Shown here one piece after another: positions 54,281-61,638 of a DNA stretch of 64,000 bases. The stretch is from the NCBI RefSeq assembly GCF_003028855.1, contig NZ_CP028324.1, positions 5,208,001 to 5,272,000 on the forward strand, given 5' to 3'. The translations under genes were made by a program, and so were the position numbers. The notes beneath the pieces are model-generated. The model saw only the letters and a program-made list of their open reading frames with translations, did no database searches and was not told where the DNA came from. This stretch comes from Pseudoduganella armeniaca (GTDB lineage: Bacteria > Pseudomonadota > Gammaproteobacteria > Burkholderiales > Burkholderiaceae_D). Within the stretch, counting starts at the first letter, position 1. The number at the start of each line of letters is the position of its first letter.

Positions 54281-55393
54281 ATGACTGAGAAGATTATCAT
54301 CCTGTCGGACGGGCGTGCGCGGGCGCCGGCCATTCCGGCCGCGCTCGAGCCCGCGACGGGAGAACTGCGCGACCGCCTGGCCCGGCCGCTGCACGACCTG
54401 CGCATTTCCATCACGGATCGCTGCAACTTCCGCTGCGTGTACTGCATGCCGAAGGAGGTGTTCGACAAGGATTACCAGTACCTGCCGCACGCCTCGCTGC
54501 TGACGTTCGAGGAAATCACGCGGCTGGCACGGCAATTCGTGGCCCATGGCGTGGAGAAAATCCGCCTGACCGGTGGCGAGCCCCTGCTGCGCAAGAATAT
54601 CGAGAAGCTGATCGGCATGCTGGCCGAGCTGCGCACGGTGCACGGCAAGCCGCTCGACCTCACCCTGACCACGAACGGCTCGCTGCTGGCGCGCAAGGCG
54701 CAGGCGTTGAAGGATGCCGGCCTGAACCGCGTCACGGTGTCGCTCGATGCCATGGACGACGCCGTGTTCCGGGCCATGAACGACGTCGATTTCGCCGTCG
54801 CCGACGTGCTGCACGGCATCGACGCGGCCCATGCGGTGGGGCTGGGGCCCATCAAGGTCAATATGGTGGTGAAGGCCGGCAGCAACGAGCAGGAGATCCT
54901 GCCGATGGCGCGCTACTTCAAGGGCACGCCGCACATCCTGCGTTTCATCGAATACATGGACGTGGGCGCCTCCAACGGCTGGAACATGCGCGACGTGATT
55001 CCGTCCGCCGAGATCGTGCGCCGCATCGGCGCCGAGATGCCGCTGCTGCCCGCCGATCCGAACTACACGGGCGAGACGGCGGCGCGTTGGCGCTACGCCG
55101 ACGGCGGCGGCGAGATCGGCGTGATCTCCTCCGTCACCCAGGCCTTCTGCAAGGACTGCACGCGGGCGCGGCTGTCCACCGAGGGCAAGTTGTACACTTG
55201 CCTGTTTGCCAGCCGCGGCCACGACCTGCGCGCGCTGCTGCGCGAGGGCCGCAGCGACGCCGAGCTGTCGGCCGCCATCGGCGCCGTCTGGCAGGGCCGC
55301 ACCGACCGCTATTCCGAACTGAGAACGACCAACACCGAGGGCCTGTCGCGCGCGGGCGAACGCAAGGTCGAGATGTCCTATATTGGGGGATGA
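54281..55393 (+). CDS. moaA: GTP 3',8-cyclase MoaA
   Basis: MoaA makes the first intermediate of molybdenum cofactor synthesis with a radical SAM cluster. The 370-residue product starts at ATG (GAGG 4 bp upstream) and shows the SAM cluster CNFRCVYC in ISITDRCNFRCVYCMPKEVF, LTGGEPLLRKNI, a second cluster (QAFCKDCTRARLSTEGKLYT then C) and the C-terminal Gly-Gly (MSYIGG). It touches the next gene with 1 bp between. Confidence 0.96.
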   Translation: MTEKIIILSDGRARAPAIPAALEPATGELRDRLARPLHDLRISITDRCNFRCVYCMPKEVFDKDYQYLPHASLLTFEEITRLARQFVAHGVEKIRLTGGEPLLRKNIEKLIGMLAELRTVHGKPLDLTLTTNGSLLARKAQALKDAGLNRVTVSLDAMDDAVFRAMNDVDFAVADVLHGIDAAHAVGLGPIKVNMVVKAGSNEQEILPMARYFKGTPHILRFIEYMDVGASNGWNMRDVIPSAEIVRRIGAEMPLLPADPNYTGETAARWRYADGGGEIGVISSVTQAFCKDCTRARLSTEGKLYTCLFASRGHDLRALLREGRSDAELSAAIGAVWQGRTDRYSELRTTNTEGLSRAGERKVEMSYIGG

Positions 55394-55394
55394 T

Positions 55395-57305
55395 TTGACG
55401 AGCAGTACCACTTCTTACGACGACGTCACGGGCCTGATCCTGGCCGGCGGCCGCGGCACCCGCATGGGCCGCGTCGACAAGGGCCTGCAGCCGTTCCGCG
55501 GCGCCACCCTGGCGGCCCACGTGCTGCGCCGGCTGGCGCCCCAGGTACACGTGGTGGCCATCAATGCCAACCGCAACCAGGAAGCCTACGCGGCACTGGG
55601 CGCGCCGGTGCTGCCGGACGAGCTGACCGGCTTCGAAGGGCCCCTGGCCGGCCTGCAGACGGGCCTGCGCCACTGCGCGACCGACCTGCTCGTCACGGCC
55701 CCGTGCGATTCTCCCTTCCTGCCGCCCGACCTGGTGCAGCGCCTGCGCGACGCGCTGGTGACGCAGCAAGCCGACCTGGCGCTGGCGGTGACGATGGAAA
55801 CGGACGAAGCGGGCGTCGCCCACAAGCAGCCCCATCCGGTGTTCAGCCTGGTGCGCAAGAGCGCGCTGCCGCGGCTGGACGCCTACCTGGCCGAGGGCGG
55901 CCGGCGCATGGACGGCTGGCACAAGTCGATCAAGGTGGCCGAGGTGCTGTTCAACGACGCCGCCGCCTTCCGCAACATCAATACGCTGGCCGAGCTGCAG
56001 CAGGAAGAACAGGCGCGCGACGCGGCGCCGACCTTGCAGGACGTGGTCAGTTGCCTGTCCGGCTACGATCCCCACGCGGTGCCAGTCAGCCAGGCCCAGC
56101 ACATCATCCGCGAATTCGTCCAGCCGGTGCGGGCCGTCGAAAAGGTGGCGCTGCGCGCCGCCCTCGGCCGGGTGCTGGCGGCGGACCTGGTCTCCCCGAT
56201 CAGCGTGCCGGCGCACGACAATTCCGCCATGGACGGCTTTGCCTTTGCCGGCGACCAGCTCGATGGCGAGCATCCGACCACCTTGCAGGTGATCGGTGCC
56301 GTGTATGCCGGGCGGCCGTCCGACCTGCGCCCGCAAGCCGGTGAATGCGTGCGCATCATGACGGGTGGCGTGATGCCGCCCGGCTGCGACACCGTGCTGC
56401 CGCAGGAGCTGGCCGCCGGCATCACGGACGACCATGTGACGATCGCGCCGCGCACCGTCAAGACGGGCGACAACCGCCGCTTCAAGGGCGAGGACCTGAT
56501 GGAAGGCAGCCCGGCGCTGAAGGCCGGCAAGATCGTGCGCCCGGCCGACCTGGGCCTGATCGCGTCGCTGGGCATTGCCGAAGTACCGGTGCGGCGCAAG
56601 TTGCGGGTGGCATTCTTCTCCACCGGCGACGAGCTGCGCTCGATCGGCGAACCGCTCGCGCCCGGCTGCGTGTACGACAGCAACCGCTACACCCTGCACG
56701 GCATGCTGACGCGCCTGGGCGTCGAGCTGGTGGACATGGGCATCGTCAAGGACGACCCGGCCTCGCTGGAGGCCGCCCTGCGTGATGCCTGCGAGAGCGC
56801 CGACGCCGTCATCACGTCCGGTGGCGTCTCGGTCGGCGCGGCCGACTACACCAAGCAGATCATGGCGACGCTGGGCGACGTGACGTTCTGGACGATCGGC
56901 ATGCGCCCGGGCCGCCCGATGGCTTTCGGCAAGATCCACTCGAACGGCCACAGCGCCTTCCTGTTTGGCCTGCCGGGCAATCCTGTCGCCGTCATGGTCA
57001 CGTTCTATTTCTTTGCCCGCCACGCGCTGCTGCGCATGATGGGCGCAAGCGCGAGCGACGACCTGCTGGTGCAGGCCCGCTCATTCGGCCCCATCCGCAA
57101 GAAGCCGGGTCGCACCGAATACCAGCGCGGCATCCTGACCGTCAACGCGGACGGCGCGCGCGAAGTGCGCATCACCGGCTCGCAAGGCTCGGGCATCCTG
57201 CGCTCGATGGCGGAAGCGAACTGCATGGTGGTGTTGCCGGATCACCAGGGCAACGTCGCCGCCGGCGACCTGGTCGACGTGCTGCTGTTCGAGGGGCTGA
57301 TCTAG
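55395..57305 (+). CDS. Fused MobA-MoeA molybdenum cofactor enzyme
   Basis: One 636-residue reading frame holds two enzymes normally made apart. Residues 1-~205 are MobA, the guanylyltransferase (VTGLILAGGRGTRMGRVDKG, ELTGFEGPLAGLQTG, FRNINTLAELQQEE). Residues ~215-636 are MoeA, which inserts molybdate (IIREFVQPVRAVEKVALRAA, ISVPAHDNSAMDGFAFAGDQ, TSGGVSVGAADYTKQI, FGLPGNPVAVMVTF). The linker (ARDAAPTLQDVVSCLSGYDP) runs straight into the MoeA start. The TTG start has GGGGGA 4 bp upstream. The gene lies in moaA-mobA-moeA order. Confidence 0.9.
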   Translation: MTSSTTSYDDVTGLILAGGRGTRMGRVDKGLQPFRGATLAAHVLRRLAPQVHVVAINANRNQEAYAALGAPVLPDELTGFEGPLAGLQTGLRHCATDLLVTAPCDSPFLPPDLVQRLRDALVTQQADLALAVTMETDEAGVAHKQPHPVFSLVRKSALPRLDAYLAEGGRRMDGWHKSIKVAEVLFNDAAAFRNINTLAELQQEEQARDAAPTLQDVVSCLSGYDPHAVPVSQAQHIIREFVQPVRAVEKVALRAALGRVLAADLVSPISVPAHDNSAMDGFAFAGDQLDGEHPTTLQVIGAVYAGRPSDLRPQAGECVRIMTGGVMPPGCDTVLPQELAAGITDDHVTIAPRTVKTGDNRRFKGEDLMEGSPALKAGKIVRPADLGLIASLGIAEVPVRRKLRVAFFSTGDELRSIGEPLAPGCVYDSNRYTLHGMLTRLGVELVDMGIVKDDPASLEAALRDACESADAVITSGGVSVGAADYTKQIMATLGDVTFWTIGMRPGRPMAFGKIHSNGHSAFLFGLPGNPVAVMVTFYFFARHALLRMMGASASDDLLVQARSFGPIRKKPGRTEYQRGILTVNADGAREVRITGSQGSGILRSMAEANCMVVLPDHQGNVAAGDLVDVLLFEGLI

Positions 57306-57315
57306 CCAGTGACCA

Positions 57316-57429
57316 GCCCGTGTCCCACCACGGGGTCAGTCACCAAAGTGAGACACGGGCTCGGCCATATAAGACGTGGCACGGATGGACCCGTGTCCCA
57401 CCGCGGGGTCAGTCACCAAGGTGAGACAC
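57316..57429. repeat. Two GTGTCCCAC-type hairpin units between convergent genes
   Basis: Unit 1 (57316-57360): GCCCGTGTC ... GACACGGGC with a central GGGGTCAGTCACC. Unit 2 (57390-57429): CCCGTGTCCCACC, GCGGGGTCAGTCACCAAG, GTGAGACACG. They are direct repeats about 73 bp apart. The core fits the family seen elsewhere. Both lie between the mobA-moeA stop and the rmuC stop. Confidence 0.85.
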
Positions 57430-57433
57430 GAAC

Positions 57434-58681
57434 TCAGCTGTCCCCTTCCGGCAGCTCCAGTTCGCGGCCCAGCAGCATCTGCGCCGCCTCGGCGGGCAAC
57501 GCTTCCACCGATTTGAGCTTGCGCGCCATCTGGCGGCTGCGCACCTCGGCCGACTCGATATTCTTCGCAGCGCGCTCCAGCGTGGTTTTCGTTGCCGCCA
57601 GCACGTCGCCGAACTTGCCGAATTCCGTCTTGACCGCGCCCAGCACCTGCCACACCTCCGACGAGCGTTTCTCCAGCGCCAGCGTGCGGAAGCCCATCTG
57701 CAGGCTGTTCAGCAGCGCCGTCAACGTGGACGGGCCCGCGATGCTGATGCGGTTGACGCGCTGCAGCTCGTCGGCCAGGCCCGGGCGGCGCATCACTTCC
57801 GCGTACAGTCCTTCGGTCGGCAGGAACAGGATCGCGAAATCCGTCGTCTGCGGCGGGCAGACGTATTTTTCCGCGATGGTCTTCGCTTCGTTGCGCACGG
57901 CCCGCTCCAATTCGCGGCCGGCCGTCGCCACGCCGTCGGCATCGGCGCGCTCGGCCGCTTCCAGCAGGCGCTCGTACTGCTCTTTCGGGAACTTGGCGTC
58001 GATCGGCATCCAGACCGGCGCACCGCCTTCCTTCATGCCGGGCAGCTTCAGGGCGAACTCGACGCGGGCGTTGGTGCCGGCCACCGTCTCGACGTTTTTC
58101 GCGTACTGGTCGGGCGTCAGCACTTGCTCGAGCAGCATCTCCAGCTGCACCTCGCCCCAGGTGCCGCGCGTCTTGACGTTGGTCAGTACCCGCTTCAGGT
58201 CGCCGACGCCCAGCGCCAGCTGCTGCATCTCGCCTAAGCCCTGGTGTACCCGCTCCAGGCGGTCGGAGACCTGTTTAAAGGACTCCGTCAGGCGCGACTC
58301 CAGCGTGGCGTGCAGCTTCTCGTCGACGGTCTGGCGCATTTCCTCCAGCCGGGCACCATTGTCGGTTTGCAGGTCGCGGATACGGGTTTCCAGGGTCATG
58401 CGCACTTCGGCCAGGCGGCGGGCGTTCGATTCCGTCAGCACCTCGATCTGGCGGCGCATGCCGTCCAGCTGCTGCACGGTGGCGGCATGGCTCTGGGCCA
58501 GCGTGTGCGTCATTTCCTGGCGCTGCGCCTGCGCCGTGGCTTGCAATTGCAACCGCACTTCGCGCTCGACACGGTCGAGCCGCTCGGCGATATCGCCGCC
58601 GGCGCGCGGGCGCAGCAGCATGGCCACCTGCAACAGCAGGATCAGCAGGGCCAGGCCCAGCAGCAGATAGAGTTCCATCAT
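57434..58681 (-). CDS. rmuC: DNA recombination protein RmuC
   Basis: RmuC limits DNA inversions and rearrangements. The 415-residue product has an N-terminal membrane helix (MELYLLLGLALLILLLQVAM), a coiled coil (residues ~30-160) and the RmuC nuclease-like domain (RGTWGEVQLEMLLEQVLTPD, IDAKFPKEQYERLLEA, FAILFLPTEGLYAEVMRRPG). Length and order are normal. Confidence 0.95.
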   Translation of the reverse strand: MMELYLLLGLALLILLLQVAMLLRPRAGGDIAERLDRVEREVRLQLQATAQAQRQEMTHTLAQSHAATVQQLDGMRRQIEVLTESNARRLAEVRMTLETRIRDLQTDNGARLEEMRQTVDEKLHATLESRLTESFKQVSDRLERVHQGLGEMQQLALGVGDLKRVLTNVKTRGTWGEVQLEMLLEQVLTPDQYAKNVETVAGTNARVEFALKLPGMKEGGAPVWMPIDAKFPKEQYERLLEAAERADADGVATAGRELERAVRNEAKTIAEKYVCPPQTTDFAILFLPTEGLYAEVMRRPGLADELQRVNRISIAGPSTLTALLNSLQMGFRTLALEKRSSEVWQVLGAVKTEFGKFGDVLAATKTTLERAAKNIESAEVRSRQMARKLKSVEALPAEAAQMLLGRELELPEGDS

Positions 58682-58722
58682 TGCTCCACAGTCATGAATA
58701 CTGTGGAAATATACAGCATCTA

Positions 58723-58782
58723 GAAAACCAGGGACAGACCCTGGTTTTCAGGAAAACTTTCCTTTAAACAGGGGTCTGTCCC
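58723..58782. repeat. Hairpin pair between rmuC and the globin gene
   Basis: GAAAACCAGGG, loop ACAGA, CCCTGGTTTTC is a perfect 11-bp stem (58723-58749). GGGGTCTGTCCC follows at 58771. The loop equals that of 39030-39054. The second core stops 7 bp before the globin stop codon. Confidence 0.85.
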
Positions 58783-58788
58783 GGGTTT

Positions 58789-59187
58789 TCAGCCCGGCGT
58801 GTTGCGCATCCAGTCGGCGGTCTGGTAGAAGGACTGCATCAGGCGCAGGCGCAGGTCCTCGGCGATGCCGACGTCTTCCATGGCCCAGGCCATCGCCCGC
58901 AGCCACTGGTCGCGTTCGCTCGTGCCGACCGCGAACGGCAGGTGCCGCGCGCGCAGGCGCGGGTGGCCGAATTGTTCCTGGTACAGGTCGGGCCCGCCCA
59001 TCCAACCGGACAGGAACCAGAACAGCTTGTCGCGCGACCCATCCGTCGCGGGCGGATGCATGGCGCGAATGCCGGCAAATTCCGGCTCCAGCTCCATCAG
59101 GTCGTAAAAGCGGTCCACCATTTCGCGCAGCTTGGCCGCGCCGCCGATGGTGTCGTAAAGCGTGCGTGTTTCGTTCATGAACGCCAT
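58789..59187 (-). CDS. Group II truncated haemoglobin
   Basis: TrHb2 proteins bind O2 or NO and help in oxidative or nitrosative stress. The 132-residue product matches the group closely: YDTIGGAAKLREMVDRFYDL, FAGIRAMHPPATDGSRDKLF, WFLSGWMGGPDLYQEQFGHP (proximal His in QFGHPRLR), RHLPFAVGTSERDQWLRAMA and QTADWMRN. GAGG precedes the ATG at 59187; an ATG three codons later is possible. It is divergent from the sensor kinase with an FNR-type site between. Confidence 0.93.
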   Translation of the reverse strand: MAFMNETRTLYDTIGGAAKLREMVDRFYDLMELEPEFAGIRAMHPPATDGSRDKLFWFLSGWMGGPDLYQEQFGHPRLRARHLPFAVGTSERDQWLRAMAWAMEDVGIAEDLRLRLMQSFYQTADWMRNTPG

Positions 59188-59209
59188 GATACCTCACTGC
59201 ACAGTGCGA

Positions 59210-59223
59210 TTGATGTAGATCAA
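59210..59223. promoter_or_regulatory. Perfect FNR/ANR-type site between globin and kinase genes
   Basis: TTGATGTAGATCAA fits TTGAT-N4-ATCAA exactly. It is 22 bp from the globin start and 73 bp from the kinase start. The second distance fits activation, while the first would more likely block the globin promoter. An O2-responsive switch is inferred. Confidence 0.6.
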
Positions 59224-59296
59224 GCGGGTTTGCGATACCACTCAAGACAGACGAGTTTGGTAGGAAGATGGACGCTTGTCAGGAGTTAATACAGCC

Positions 59297-60577
59297 ATGC
59301 GCGACGATCGCCTCGAACGCAAAGCCGGCACGTTTTTCGCCGCCCAGCTGCGCCGCCACCGCAACGGCGAGCGGGCCGCCGTGCAGGCGCTCGTGCTGGG
59401 CTGGGCCGCCCTGCTGTTCCATCCGCTGCAGTTCGCCCTGCATTCGTGGGTGTTCCCGCAACCGTTCGAGAGTCCTGCCCTGCGCGCACTGGGCGCCGCC
59501 GTCGGCGTCGCCGGTATCGCGGCCGAACGGATGGGCCCGCGCTACTGCGAACTGTACGTGCCCATCGCCGTCGCATTCCAGCTGCCGTTTTTCAGCACTT
59601 ATATGTTCCTGATGAACGACGCGGCCGCGGCCTGGGCCCAGTGGCTGACGGTCGCCACGGTGGCGCTGTTCCATTTTCCCACCCAGCTGGCCGTGCGTGC
59701 CTACGCCAGCGGCACGCTGCTGGCGTGCGCCTGCGTGCTGCTGCATGGCCGCGGCCATGCGATCCTGACCCCGGCCGCCTTGCAACAGCTGCCGGTACAT
59801 GCGTTCGTCATCGGCCTGCTGTACGCCGCCCGCGTGGGTCGTTCCGCGCTGGAGCAGGAGAAGCTGGCGGGCATGGGCGAGGGCCTGGGCGCCGTGGCGC
59901 ACGAAATGCGCACGCCGCTGGCCAGCATGGACGCCAACGTGCGCGGGCTGACGCGCATGCTGCAGGCCGACACTGCGGGCAGCGGCGCCCAGGACGACGT
60001 GCGCCAGGCCATGACGCGCATCCAGTACGAGGTGCGCCACATGAACCACCTGATCGACCTGTTCCTGCTGAGCGCGAACGCGGTGCGGCGCCGGCTCGAC
60101 CCGTCCGAGTCCGTGTCGATGGCCGATGCCGTCCAGTCCGTGCTGCGGCGCTATCCCTTTACCAGCCCGGCGCAGCGCGGCACGGTGGCCGTGGACGTGC
60201 GAGCCAACTTCAATTTTGCCGGGCAATATGAACTGACGGTGGTCATCCTGCTGAACCTGTTGCGCAACGCATTGAAGGCGATCCACCGCGCTGGCAAGGG
60301 CCGCGTGCGCATTGTCGTGGACGGCAATCGCAAGCCGCCCCGGCTATTGTTCATCGACACCGCCTGCGGCATTGCCGCCCGTCGACAGCCGTTTATTTTT
60401 CATCGCTTCTACGCGTATCCGGCACACAACGGGACCGGCGTCGGGCTGGCCTTGTGCCGCCAGATCATGCATGCTTGGAATGCCAGCATCCGCTGCGTGT
60501 CACGCGAAAGCGCTTATGCCATCTTCGTGCTCGAATTCCCCGTCCAGCGCGCCAATGTGCCATCAGGTGAACCATGA
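59297..60577 (+). CDS. CqsS/LqsS-like sensor histidine kinase (alpha-hydroxyketone type)
   Basis: The 426-residue product (ATG with AGGAG 11 bp upstream) has about six membrane helices in residues 30-180, then a kinase core. The input domain resembles V. cholerae CqsS as I recall it: GWAALLFHPLQFALHSWVFP with PQPFESPALRALG, LPFFSTYMFLMND, and WAQWLT. The H-box is AVAHEMRTPLASMD, His202, near the position in CqsS and LqsS (about 194-200). N- and G-boxes are loose (LLNLLRNALKAI, TACGIAAR, NGTGVGLALC). It overlaps the response regulator (ATGA). No synthase is in the window. Confidence 0.8.
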   Translation: MRDDRLERKAGTFFAAQLRRHRNGERAAVQALVLGWAALLFHPLQFALHSWVFPQPFESPALRALGAAVGVAGIAAERMGPRYCELYVPIAVAFQLPFFSTYMFLMNDAAAAWAQWLTVATVALFHFPTQLAVRAYASGTLLACACVLLHGRGHAILTPAALQQLPVHAFVIGLLYAARVGRSALEQEKLAGMGEGLGAVAHEMRTPLASMDANVRGLTRMLQADTAGSGAQDDVRQAMTRIQYEVRHMNHLIDLFLLSANAVRRRLDPSESVSMADAVQSVLRRYPFTSPAQRGTVAVDVRANFNFAGQYELTVVILLNLLRNALKAIHRAGKGRVRIVVDGNRKPPRLLFIDTACGIAARRQPFIFHRFYAYPAHNGTGVGLALCRQIMHAWNASIRCVSRESAYAIFVLEFPVQRANVPSGEP

Positions 60578-61584
60578 GACTTCCGATTTTCGCCCACCCC
60601 ACCACGACCGTCCTCGTCGATGACAGTGACTCGTTCCTGAAAAGCCTGTCGTTCCAGCTCGACCCGCTGTTGCCGAGCAAGACATTCCACGACACGACGA
60701 TGGCACTGGACTGGTTCAACGCCAGCACGCGCCGTGCCGACCTGCCGCTGCACGTGAACTTCGACATCCTGAACCAGACGGCCGACCAGCCCAACGTGGC
60801 GGTGGACGTGCGCCGCATCCACGATTTATGCGCCAGCCACCACCGCTTCACGATTCCGTCCGTGCTGGTGGTCGATTATTCGATGCCGCAAATGAATGGC
60901 GTGGAGTTCTGCCGCCAGATCGAATACCTGCCCTGCAAGAAAATCCTGTTCACGGGCGCGGCCGACGAGAAAATCGCCGTCAACGCCTTCAACGAGGGCC
61001 TGATCGACCGCTTCATCCGCAAGAGCGACGACGATGCGCTGGACCGCCTGGAACTGGAAATCCTGGCGATGCAGCGGGCGTTTTTCGTGGACCAGGCCGA
61101 AACGCTGCGCGACCTCCTGGCGCTGCACGACTATTCCTTCCTGCGTTGCAATACGATGGCAAGCCTGGTGCGTGAGCTGTACGTCAAGCACGGCTTTGTC
61201 GAGCACTACCTGCATTCCAGCCCCACCGGTATCCTGTTCCTGGACCAGCATGGCCGCGCCACGCTGATGGTGATCGAAACGGAGCAAGGCATGCATGCGC
61301 AGTACGAGGTGGCGCGCGACAACGACGCGCCGCAATCGCTGCTGACGGCGCTGCAGGAACGGCGCGTGCTGCCGTTCTTCCCGCCCGAGGCGGGCGCCGG
61401 CATGTACTCGGTGGCCGCCGGCGAGCAATGGCACCGCTACTGCTGCGCCCCGCAGATCTTGCAGGGCCGCGAGCGCTATTACTGGGCCCTGTTCGAATTC
61501 CCCGGCCACTACCTGGAGAGCCCGGTCTATCCGTTCAGCGAGTTTCTCAACTCGCGTCACCCGCCCTGCGACCTGGCCGCGTAA
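60574..61584 (+). CDS. LqsR-like response regulator with an expanded receiver domain
   Basis: The 336-residue protein begins with receiver acidic residues (TVLVDDSDSFLKSLSFQL). The expected phospho-Asp is at residue 101 (PSVLVVDYSMPQMNGVEF), some 45 residues later than usual because of an insertion (~50-92). KILFTGAADEKIAV and FIRKSD give the Thr and Lys switch residues. No DNA-binding or known enzymatic output is seen in the last ~170 residues. LqsR of Legionella has a similar late Asp (about 108, from memory). Confidence 0.78.
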   Translation: MRLPIFAHPTTTVLVDDSDSFLKSLSFQLDPLLPSKTFHDTTMALDWFNASTRRADLPLHVNFDILNQTADQPNVAVDVRRIHDLCASHHRFTIPSVLVVDYSMPQMNGVEFCRQIEYLPCKKILFTGAADEKIAVNAFNEGLIDRFIRKSDDDALDRLELEILAMQRAFFVDQAETLRDLLALHDYSFLRCNTMASLVRELYVKHGFVEHYLHSSPTGILFLDQHGRATLMVIETEQGMHAQYEVARDNDAPQSLLTALQERRVLPFFPPEAGAGMYSVAAGEQWHRYCCAPQILQGRERYYWALFEFPGHYLESPVYPFSEFLNSRHPPCDLAA

Positions 61585-61589
61585 GCAAA

Positions 61590-61630
61590 GTTGCTGGAAA
61601 AATGGGGTCTGTCCCCATTTTTCCGGCAAC
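61590..61630. repeat. Hairpin element with GGGGTCTGTCCCC core
   Basis: GTTGCTGGAAAAATGGGG, loop TCTGT, CCCCATTTTTCCGGCAAC: an 18-bp stem with one G-T pair. It lies 5 bp past the response-regulator stop and 8 bp before the permease stop, so it could end both transcripts. Confidence 0.9.
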
Positions 61631-61638
61631 TGTTTCGC

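Noticed and set aside
55134..57023. 629-residue minus ORF opposite moaA/mobA-moeA
   Set aside because: His/Gln/Arg-rich reverse frame of well-identified enzymes.
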